64,000 bases of DNA from Flavobacteriaceae bacterium (lineage in GTDB: Bacteria; Bacteroidota; Bacteroidia; Flavobacteriales; Flavobacteriaceae), in contig CANGIF010000003.1 of NCBI GenBank assembly GCA_947453885.1, positions 1 to 64,000 on the forward strand, in the 5' to 3' direction. Below are positions 28,501 to 40,500 of this stretch, piece by piece. A program made the position numbers and the translations under genes. The notes beneath the pieces were generated by a model. It was not told the origin of the DNA and made no database searches. It saw nothing but the letters and a program-made list of their open reading frames with translations. Each line of letters starts with the position of its first letter. The first letter of the stretch is position 1.

Positions 28501-31500
28501 GAGGTGTACAATGCCAAACCACTAATGGTGTTATTTTGAATAGAAGATACTGTACCTGCAGCCGTAAAAGCAGCATTAATAGCTACAAAACGGGTTGCAT
28601 TTGAAGTACCTGTTGTAGCAAATGATGTTGGGAAAGTCCCTGTTAAAGCAACTGAATTACCAACCATATTAGTAGTACCGGTTCCAGAAGCATTGGCGTA
28701 ACCAATTACGTTATCTGAGATGGTATAACCAGAACCTGATGTTACGTTTATACCACTATGTATATTCGCTGTTGTAAATATTCTAGTTGCTGATTGGAAC
28801 AATTTGTTACCTGTAATAGTCCAAGCAGTATTATTGGCCCCAACTAATACACCAGTAGTTACAAGTGTAGCACTAAAGTTGTTGTAAATACTATTATTTA
28901 CTAAACTGTTGGTATCATTTAGGATAGTTCCAGACTGACCTGCTGAGTAAATGGCATTCGTAGGATTAGTTACACCATCACGAATATCTGAGTTGGAAAT
29001 TAAATTGCTATCGTTACCAGTAGTACCAGTAGAACCTGCAAATACAACAACACCACTAGTAGCAGATGTAGTTACCCCTCTAACATCTAGATAATTCAAA
29101 ACGTTAAAAGAAGCATCGTTTACAAACTGAACAGCGATTCCGCCCACATTTGTATTTTCAATTCTTAGATCTTTAGTAGAACCTGTTCCACCTGAACGTC
29201 CATCAATAATCCAATATTTACCTCCAGTTAGATTAACTGTTGCTGAAGCAGCAGCTGAAGATAATATTTTACCAGTTACACCAGTTGCTTCACGAATAGT
29301 TATGGTATTTGTAGCTGATTGACCCGTAATAGCAGGTAAAACTAATGGATACGTTTCAGAAGCAGGATTGTACCCTGTATTCATTTCTAAAACAGTAGGC
29401 GATGAAATTCCACCACAAGCTATAATTGCATTGATAGCAGCAGTAAGTGTAGCATATTGCGCTGTTGCTCCAGTACCTACAACGATAGTTCCAGAAGTAG
29501 CAGTTACTGATAAAGTAGCCGTATTAGAAAACTGAGCTGCACAAGGACTAGCACTTAGAATTTGGCAACGAACAGTATAACCGTTTAAAGCAAATGCAGG
29601 AGTAGCTATACTTAATGAAGCTGTAGTAGCACCAGAAACAGTAGCACCTGCTAAAGATGAAGTACCATCCGTTAAAGCAACTTCCGTTGTACCATCATTT
29701 ACAAACCATAAATAACCAGTAGCGTTTGTTGCTGTAACGCTAAAGTTAGCAGTAGCAGAAGAACAAACAGTAGTATTTGATGGCTGAGCTGTAACTGCAG
29801 CAATTTGAATCATAGTTAACGTTGCGACATTTGAAGTAGTATTTCCACAAGGAGAAGCACCATAAACTTGCGCACGGTATTGGTAACCATTCATACCAAA
29901 CGTAGGGGCAGCTAATGTTAATGTAGCACTAGTTTGACCTGCTAATGTTGTCCATGCTCCTGCAGGCGCTTTTTCTTCCCATTGATAAGTAACACCAGTA
30001 CCTGATGTAGCTATAGAGAAAGAAGCACTTGCTGCATTCGAACAAGCCGTTTGATTGGAAGGTTGTGTTGTAATTGCTACTGCATCATTAACCGTTAAAG
30101 TAGCAATATTGGAAGTAACGTAACCTGCATTAATTAAACACTGGAATTGGTTACCTGTATTGGCACTGGTTAAACCAGAAGCAATTGTATAAGTATCGGT
30201 AGTTGCACCAGATATGTCAGACCATGAAGCACTACTAGAAGTTCTAGTTTGCCATTGATAAGCATACGGAGTTCCACCTGTTGTAGCAACAGTAAAGGTA
30301 ACAGTACCTCCTGTGCTACATATTGTTTGAGATTGTGGTTGCGTAGTAATTGAAATATCTGTTACAGTTAAAATAGCAGGATCACTTGTCAAAGTTGAAC
30401 AAGGAGAAGTACCTGTTACTATAACATGGTATTGGTAAGTATTCATACCAGCAATTACACTTGACAAGTTAAGTGTTGACGAAGTTACACCACTGTAAAA
30501 ACCACCATTAGATAATGGAGACCAAGAACTACCACCGTTAGTACTAACTTCCCATTGGTAAGTTAATGTCCCTGTACCTGTAGCCGCTACAGAGAAACTA
30601 GGATTAGCTAAAGGCAATACAGAAGCACTAGAAGGTTGCGTTGTAATTGCAACAGCCGCATTTATTGTAATGCCTGTCACTGTTGTTATACTATCCGAAC
30701 AACCAGCTACAGCAACTGTATTGGTTACATCATAAGTACCAGCAGCAGAAGAAGCTAAAGTAATAACGCCTGTAGTAGGATCAATTGTTAAACCAGAAGG
30801 CGACACTGTAAAGGTGCCTGCAGTACCTGTAATTGTAGGTGTTACAGTACCACCAGAGGTACAATAAGTAGCAGCAGCATAACTGAATCCAGAAGTTGGA
30901 GCCGCATTTATAGTTACTGAAGTAGTTGCTGTAGGGTTACCACACGAAGCACCATTCATAGTATAGGTAATCGTATAAGTACCTGGTGTACTAGTAGTAG
31001 GAGTTATAGCTCCTGTAGAAGCATTTATAGATAAAGCAGCATCTGCACTAAAAGTTCCGCCTGTTGTTCCAGTTAGAGATACTGATGCAGGAGAAGCGGT
31101 AGCACAATAAGGAGATGCCGTATAGGCTATTGTAGCAGAAGGTGCGGTATCAACCGTTACGGTTACCGGAGTTCTGTCACTTTCACAACCCGAAGTAGGA
31201 TTGATTATTGAAACGTAAAAAGTAGTTGTAGCAGCAACAGAATACAAATATGTTGCATCCGTACCACTTTGAAGAGGAGTACCACCAGTTGCAGCAGCAT
31301 ACCAATTAATTGTTGGGGTAGTAAACGCATTTGGATCCGTCACAGAAGCTGTAGGAGTTCCAGCACCACACTGCGCAGAATTAGAAGCTGTAACCACAGT
31401 AGGTTTTGGATTAACTGTTACGGTTATGTCTTGTGTTGCTACACAACCTGTAGCAATACTAGTAGCAGTAGCTGTATATACTGTAGTAGTACTTGGTGTT

Positions 31501-34500
31501 ACATAAACAGTAGCAGTATTAGTGCCTGGAACATAAGTTGTCGTAGCACCAGTATTAGAATATATAGTTCCTGTAGATGAAGTCCATGTTACATTAGAAG
31601 GAATAATAGGTGTAAAACTATACATACGACCACTAGCAGGTACTGATGTATTAGCATCATTTGCTGTTGTTGTACTAGCTGTATTTGTTGCAAAAGTGAT
31701 ACTATTAAATGTAGTAGCATTTACTGTATATCCAGCAGAAATAGAATTAGAAGTTTGAGCTCCCATAGTGCCATATCTGTATTCGATCACATTTGTCCCT
31801 TCATACAACCAAGCTTGCATTTTAGAATTGGAAGCACCAGTAGTATTTCTTGGAATTGTAACATTCCATTCCACAATAAAAATTCGGTTAGGAGCAGTAC
31901 CAGTAACTAACGTTTTTACACTACCATCTGTACCTGTTGCTAAATCATCCCAATAAGGATATAATCTAGGAACGTTTGTAGTACTTGTTACAACATTTGT
32001 AAATTCATTACTAGCTGTTGCAGCACCCAATAAAATCCATCCGTCAGGAGAAAGCGAATATTGTGTATAAGTAGTACCGTTAAAAACAAAATTGAAACCA
32101 ATTGAAGCTGGTGAAGCAGTAACCGTATCATCATTAGAAGTTGTAAGTACAGTTGTAGCACCAGACATAGCATTTAAAGAGGCACCCGTTGAAGTAGCAA
32201 ATGTGTAACCACTAGATGGTACAACAGCAGATAAAGTACTAATTGCGCCTCCATTACAAATAGTTGCAGGAGTAGCTGCATAAGATGAAATAACAGGTAA
32301 ACTATTAACAGTAACCGCAAATGTTTGCACTTTAGTACAAGAACCATCGTAAGCACTAATAGTATAGGTATAAGTGCCAGCTGCTGTTGGTGTAATAGAT
32401 TGAGAAGCTCCTGATAAAGTAGTAGGAATTCCACTACCAGCAGCAGGACTTGCTGACCAAGTATAAGAAGTATAACTTCCAAATATATTAGAGGCTGTAG
32501 CGGTAAATGCTGTATTAATACAAGCAGTTGTTGGTGCAGCAATACTAAAATCTTCAGGAGCAGAAACAGTTATATTAATAGCAGTTCTTGTACTTTCACA
32601 ACCTGAAGCTGGATTAGTTACTGAAACATAAAAAGTAGTAACTCCAGGAGTAGCTAAAGCAGTTAAATAGGTAGTTGACGTACTTGTTTGTAAAAGAGTA
32701 CCTCCTGTTGAAGCAGAGTACCATTTGTAAGTTGGTGATGTAAATCCGTTAGGATCTGCAGCAGCAGCAGTAGGAATAGCAGAACCACAATGCGCAGAAT
32801 CTGTAGTAGTAGGTGCTGTTGGTACAGTACTAGCTGTAACCGTTACCGGAGTAGAGGTTAAAAATGCACCGTTGTAACCAATAGTAGCCGTATATGTTGT
32901 AGTTGTAGTAACAGTAGGTGTAAATGAAGCTGCTGTACTAACTACAGAAGTTCCATCAGACCATGAATAGGATGTAAAAGTAGCACTAGCACCTCCTCCA
33001 TTGTTACTGCTTGATATGTTTAATGAATATTCTTCGTACTCTCCATATCCTACCGTTTGAGTAGGACCTGTAATTGAAGAACCTTCATAATCTAAAACAC
33101 GCATTCTAGTAACACCATTAAAGGCAGTAGCTGGAACTGTAAAAGTACCAGTACCTGTATATTCACCAGCAGTTGCAGTGGATGTATAAACTAACTCACC
33201 TGCATCTGAAAAATCGCCATTACGGTTGTAATCAATCCATACAGCCATAATATTTGTAAAAGTACCTCCAGTTTGCACAGAGCTAGTTGCAATATTATAG
33301 GTTTGACCCGCAGTTATACTGTATGGCCCAAAAGCTGTAAAGTTAGAGTAACTACCAACTGTACCTGTAGCAGTACCAATAGTACCTACTAAAGAGTTAA
33401 CTGTTGTTGCATTATTTAAAACTGTAGCACCTCCAGTAGTAGTAATTACAATACCACCGAAATCTTCATCTGTTGTAGGATTTGTAACAGCAGTAGTAGC
33501 AGCATAAGTTGCAGGTAAAGCTGAAGAATAAGTAAATCCAATAGTAGGAGTAGCTGTACCACATGCTGTTGGAATAGTAGTAGTTGCAATTGGAATTGGA
33601 CAATTTAAAATAGTTACACTAAACGATTGTGTAGCGGTACAAACTGGGAAACCAGAAGCATCAGTTGCAGTAACTGTATAAGTATAACTACCTGCCACTG
33701 TTGGTGTAATTGTAGGAGTAGCACCAGCAATTGAAGTGGTAATACCACTACCTGTTGCAGGAATAGCTGTCCATAAATAGGTATAATTTGTATTCGCACT
33801 TGAAACCGTTGGTGCAAAAGAAGTACCAGAACATAAATTAGTACTTGGTGTTGCTCCTAAAGTGATTGCTGTTGGAGCAGTTATTGTTTCTGTAATGTGC
33901 GTTCTAGGACTTTCACAACCGTTAGTTCCCACTTCTGAAACATAGAAATCAACAGTTCCTACAGTACCAATTGGGAAACCAGATAAAGAAGCACCGGATT
34001 GACCTGTAATAGCAGTACCGCCAGTTGCAGTTGTGTACCAGGTGAATACACCAGATCCACTTGCACCAGCAGCCGATGCTACTGAACAAGTAGGTGTAGC
34101 AGAACCGCAGTGACCACCATTTGTTCCAGTAGGAGCAGTAGGTAATGGCAATACAGTTATTAATTGTGTCGCCGTTTTTGTACAAGATGAACTTGTTTGT
34201 GTAGCCGTCAATGTATAGGTAGTAGTAGCTGAAGGCGTTGGAGTAATAGTTGTACCCGTACCCGCAGATCCAGTACCATCCGACCAAGCGTAGGTTAATT
34301 GACTAGAATAATCAACTAAATCTTTAATGGTAACAGTAAAATCTTGTGTTGAACCAGAACCCATAGCTGTACACGAATCACCAGAACCATTTGCATTTCC
34401 ATTCCCACGTGATCTAACACGCATACCTACATCACCAACAGTAGCAGTCAATGGAATTGTAATCGAAATACTTCCAGAAGCAGCACTTGTCCACACTTGT

Positions 34501-37500
34501 TGCCATTCTGTTGCTTCAAATGAACCATTTCTGTTATAATCAATCCAAACGGAAGCAATAGAGGTAGAATAGGTAGCATCTGGTAATGACGTCATAGAGA
34601 AAGTGTACGTTTGTCCACGAATCAAAGATGTAGTAGTAGTTGAAGGATCAACTAAAGTATAATAAGGAGTGGTCTGAGCACCTGAAGTACTTAGCCCGTT
34701 AAAAGAAATCGAATTAATTACAGCACCACCTGAATTTGTCGCTGCACAATAAGCAGCTGGCAAACCTGTTGGGCCTAAATTTACAGATTGTGCAACAGCA
34801 TTTAAGGAAACAGTAGTTCCAGAACAAACTGTAGCTGCTGAAGTTGTAATGCTAATTGGAATACTAGACATTGGATCATCAGCATAACTTGTACCATTTT
34901 TAGTCACTACATAAGAACCGTCATCTACTTTTACAAACCACGTAACCGTAGCTGTAGTAGGTGATGCTAGTGGAATAGTAGCTGTCCAAGTAGTACCTGT
35001 TGTATTGGTCATGTCTATTAAAGTAGCCGTACCACCATTAAAAGCATAACTTAATTTAACCATACCAGCTGTTAAAGTAGTTCCTCCAGCAGTAATGGTA
35101 GCTGTAACATCGTGTGATGTTGGTGTACAAGCACTTCCAGTAGAAGTTGCAGTAACAATTGTTGGTACAGCAGAAGTTCCACTGAATTCTAAAGCACCCA
35201 TATCAGGTGTTGAAGCATTACGAGTTACTCCCGATTGATCCAAAGTAATACCTGAAATAGTAACCGCAGAACTTTCTAAAACACTAGCAATACTTGCATT
35301 TATAGATAAATCTGGTGTGGTACTAGTTGCGCCATTAAAGTTTGGATTGGAATTGAACGAAGACGAATCTAATCCCGTATTAGTTTTCCAAGTAGCTAAT
35401 GTAGTAACATCTGTACTGTTGAATAAACCAAGTACGCCGTTAGTTCCGTTTGCAAAATAATCATTGTTATTTAAGCTTAATCCAGTAGGAGATGCTGCAG
35501 TTCCTGCAACTGTGATTGCATAATGCGAACCACCCGTTGTTGCGTTACTTCTAGCATTCATGAATATATTATTCTGAATGGTTCTTGTTCCAGTATTGGA
35601 ACTTCTAAAAGCATATGTTTTTGTAGTTATTGTACCTACACCTGAACCGCCAATGTAAACAGAATTAAAATAATAACTATTTGTTCCTGTTATATCATAA
35701 ATACCGTTTATTGAATTAGCAATTGTAGGATTAACAGTACCTAAACGTACACTATTATTACTATAAATTGATGTACCTCCATTAGCATAAATACCGTTTA
35801 AAACAGCACTTGTTGCACCAGCATTGCTAGCCGATAGATCGTAAATTTTGTTAGCATTTACAGCAGCAGCAGTACCTGAATTGTAAATACCATGAATAGT
35901 AACAGCTGCATTTGCAGAAGCTGTTAACGAATTAATTGTATTGTTACTAAAACTTGATGCAGGTGCTATTGATTGAATACCTACTATAGCAACACCAGTT
36001 GTTGTAGCAATATTGGCTGCAGCTGAAGTTAAAGTTGTTATAGTATTACTATTTATGGTCATGCTCCCTGAAACATTGGCAGCATTAATACCCATTACAC
36101 TAACCGCAGTACCCGCATTAGTTGCGGTAAGTTTCGTTATTGTATTTGTGCTAATTGTAGCACCTATATTATTATCGTTTTGAATAGCTATAATACTAGC
36201 TGGTGAAGCATTTGAAATTGCAGCAGCTGTATTACCAATAGTATTGTTGGTTATAGTAGAACTTGCCGTAGCAGTTAAATTAGAACCAATGTAAATACCT
36301 CTGAAGGTATTTGCATTTGTTGTTCCTGGCAAAGAAATACCGGCTATAGTATTGTTATCTATAGTTACACTAGCACCCGTTTGAGTAGCATAAAACGCTC
36401 CAGCACTTATTCCACTTAGTACAGCAGCAGCACCGCCAGTATAAGAAATTGAAGTTGGATTAGAAATACTACCAATAGTATTGTTGTTAATTGCAATACT
36501 TGAAGTACCTATTGAAGAAGCAACAATTAAACCTTGGAAAGTACTAGTACTGTTTGTAGTGATGTTCATGTTTGTTACTGTATTACCAGTAATCGAAGAA
36601 TTATCAGCACCACCATAAATTAAATTTATTGCTGCTACATTTTGAGTACCAGTAGCCCCTGCAATGGTCATAGTACCACTTGCTGTAGCTGCACTACCAC
36701 CAAAATAGTTATTGGTAATATTGAATGCACCAGCAGGAGTGTATCCTCCACCTATTGCAGCAACTATACCTGATGTAGTAGTATAGGTTCTTGTAGCCGT
36801 TTGGTAAAAACTGTTCCCAGTAATGGTCCAAGCTGAACTAGCTGAAACACCATTATTACCACCTAATAAAATACCATAATTATTAGTAGAAGCTACATCT
36901 GAAAAATAGTTAAAAATACTGTTATTACTGATGGTATTGCTTTTGTTATCGGCTGGAGCAGCAGTACCCGCAGCGTAAATACCATTTGGAGACACACCGT
37001 TACCGTCAATTGTACAATAAGTAATGGTATTGTTGTTATTACCATTTGTTAGAGCAGTTCCACCAGATACAGCAGAAGTTATGCGAACAACACCATTTGT
37101 AGCAGAAGCATTAGACGCTTTCAAAGCAAGGTATTGAATCGTATTATTTTGAGCGTCATTAAATAGACGCAAAGCAGCACCATTACCCGAATTGGTTATA
37201 CTAAGTACAGAAGCACCAGTACCACCAGCACGACCATCGAAAGTAAAATAACGAGCTCCACTTAAATCCAACAAAGCACTAGTTGAAGATCCGTTTATTC
37301 CAAATGGACCCGCTCCAGTTGCTGGGCGAATTGTAATTGTATTCGTTGCACTTGTACCTGTATTGTTATTGAATACTATAGGAAGAGTTTCACTTGCTGG
37401 CGCATAATTTGATTGTAATTGAACCAAAACTGGGTTTGAAACCGGACAACCGTTTAAAATTAAAGCCAAATCAGTTAATGTAGTATAATCTGCTCCAGTA

Positions 37501-40500
37501 GCTCCAACAGTAATTGAAGTAGGAATAGATGGACATCCTGATGTTGTATGAGTTCCCGTTAAAGGTGTTCCAAACGCTGGACCTCCCACACAATTTAACA
37601 TAGAATAAGGATATACATAAATATCATAACTTGTTGATGGTGAAAGTCCTGTTAGTGAAAAAGTTGATCCTGAACCTGCTACTATATTTGTAATAGTTCC
37701 TAATCCAAGCGCTTGACCAGCTGCATAAGTTGTAGTTCCATTAACTGGCGCAGTTACCGTAGCACCTGCTAGATAACGAACAACCATATACCCGTAAGGT
37801 GCAGTAGCATTAGGGGTAAAACTTTCAGCTATTGAACCTGGTCCTGTAGTACCTTGAACCAGCGCAGTTGGACTAGCAGGAGCAGCACAAGTTGGAGTTA
37901 CTGATTCGTAAGCACCAATAGATGGTGTAGCATTTCTAGTGGCTCCTAAATAATCGTTTGTAACAGCTACTGCAGTACCTGCAGCAATTACTGGAGAACC
38001 AGTACCAGGCCATAACGCATTAGTTATAGTTGAGGAAGTAGCTGTAAATAAAGGATCTGTTGAAATTGAATTGGCGTTTTGACCAAAACCTGTAACAATT
38101 CCAGCAAGATTGGTTCTGTCTGAACCAATAAAACCAGGAATAGCAGATGCAGCATTGAATGTATTGCTTACAAAATAATCATTGTAATTAATTGTAGTAA
38201 AAGCGGTATTGGCTGCTGCCGAATAAATCGCGTAATTTTTTTGTGTAGTTGAAGTAGCTACTTGTGTATTGGAGAAAATATTATTTCTAACATCTAACCC
38301 TGTAGCAGTAGAAGCTACATATAAAGCAGTTGTAATGGCTGCTGTTGAACCAGACCCCATTGAACCAATCATATTAATGGAATTGTAGTACAACTTGATA
38401 CCACCAGTAGTGTTGGCTAAACCAGTACCAGCTCCTATTTCACCTATACAAATACCCATTGAAGAGGCATTTCCAAATGAACTCCAGTTCGATCCATTAA
38501 CACCGTAAATTATATTATTGTCTATTGTGATGTTACTTGAAGCAGTTCCTGTACCAACCGTAATACCTCTTCCTGCATATCCACCAGTTGCAGAAGTTAC
38601 TGCAGCAGTAATAGTGTTTCTTGAAACAGATGAAGTAACGAAACCTGTTTCTAACGAAATACCAACAGGTGATGAAGTACTAGTCGTTGTAACACTAATA
38701 GTATTTTGTGATATTGTACTACTTAAAGTATTTCCAACTTGAATACCAAGTGTACCTATAGTAGTATTTGTAGTAATTGTATTACCTGTAACTGTTAAAG
38801 TGTCCATACCCGTTGCAGAAACTGAAGCGTTTCCAACTGCATAAACCCCTACTGTTGCACCAGTAATAGTGTTGTTTTGTACTGTATTGGTATCATTATC
38901 CGAACCAGCAGAACCAGGAGTTGCACCCCCAATTGCAACACCATACCCAGTACTTGTTGCTACTCCAGTGCTTAAGTTACAGTTTTTAACCGTACTATTT
39001 GTAGTACCTAAACTTGTTCCTAAACTAGCGAAAGCAACTACTGTTGGCGCAGTCGTATTACTATTAGTAATAGTTAAACTTTTATCGGTACCGCCACTAC
39101 TGCTACCATCAATGGTAACGTATTTAGCGCCGTTAAGTTTAATTAATGCACCAGACGCTACCGAACCCGTTATGGTTGCTGTAGTATTTGGTTTTATTTT
39201 TAAAGTATAAGTACCAGAGTTGGCATTTGAATTGATTGTTATTGGAAACGTTTCCGAACCGCTGTACGTACTGTCCATTAAGTTGAACACTACGTTTCCT
39301 GAGAAACAAGTTGCGCTATTATAAGCAGCAACCGCAGCAGTTAAGGTTGTGTACGTTTGACCAGCTCCTACAGCATAGGTACCTCCAAAAGCATTTACAC
39401 CTGTTCCTGAAGCCGCTACATTTACGCTAGACGCTAAACCACCACCCGAAATTACAATGTTACCACTGTAAGCCGTTGCAGTTGAAGGCGAAAATTTAAC
39501 GTAAACCGTAGTTGAAATGGAACCACTTGAAGGAGTTATAGTTAATGTAGAAGTATAACTACCGCCTACAGTAGCACAATACGAAAAACCTGACAAAGCA
39601 GCCAATGTAATGTCGCTTGTCAAGTTAATGGCTGTAATTGTGAAAGAATTGGCAGCAGAAGTTGCACCTGTACACGTTGAACTAAACGCAGTTAAACTAC
39701 CTGCATTTAATGTAGGCACAGCAGCAACTGTTTTGAAACTCCATGTACTACAACCTGTTGCAGATCCTTTTGCACTTTTTGGCACCACTTTCCATGTATA
39801 GTTGGTGGAAGCCGTTAATGCACCAGGAACATAACTTGTAGCCGTTTGTGAAGTTGAAACAATTGAACCGTTTAGATACACATCATAACTAGTAGCTCCG
39901 CTGGTAGCAGCCCAAGATAAAGTAGGTGCTTGCGAAACACCACCTACAGTAAACGTAGGATCGTCTGCTGGCGAAGGCGTTGATGCACAACCAGGCACAA
40001 CAGCAAACTCATCAGCACCAATATCCGGAGCTGTTGTTCTTGTTGCCCCATCAAAATCTGTTGTAACCCCAGTACCTGAAGCACCAGTACCTGCTAGTGA
40101 ATTTGCACCCGTAGCCGCTGAATTAATGTGTAAATCCGATGACGAAGTGAAAGGTGCTGCAGTAGTTGACGTTGCAAAAGAGGCATTGTCATTATTTGTA
40201 TTAGCAGCAAGCAAAGTACTTGTATAGTTACGTAAATTTATTGTACTAGTTGTTACAGCAGGATTAAAATTTGCTGCAGTGTACAAACCAGTACCAGAAG
40301 TAGTAACTGTACTAGTATAAGTTGTACCACCATGTGCTATACCATGTAAGCCAGCCGTAGCACCAGTATAGTAGGCATTGTTATTTAAGGTAAGGTTCAT
40401 TGAAGAAGTAGAACCACTAGGCAAGAACATACAAACAAAGGCACTTGTAGTACTTGAAGAAGTCATTGTGTTTGAGAAAATATTATTCCGAACATCTATA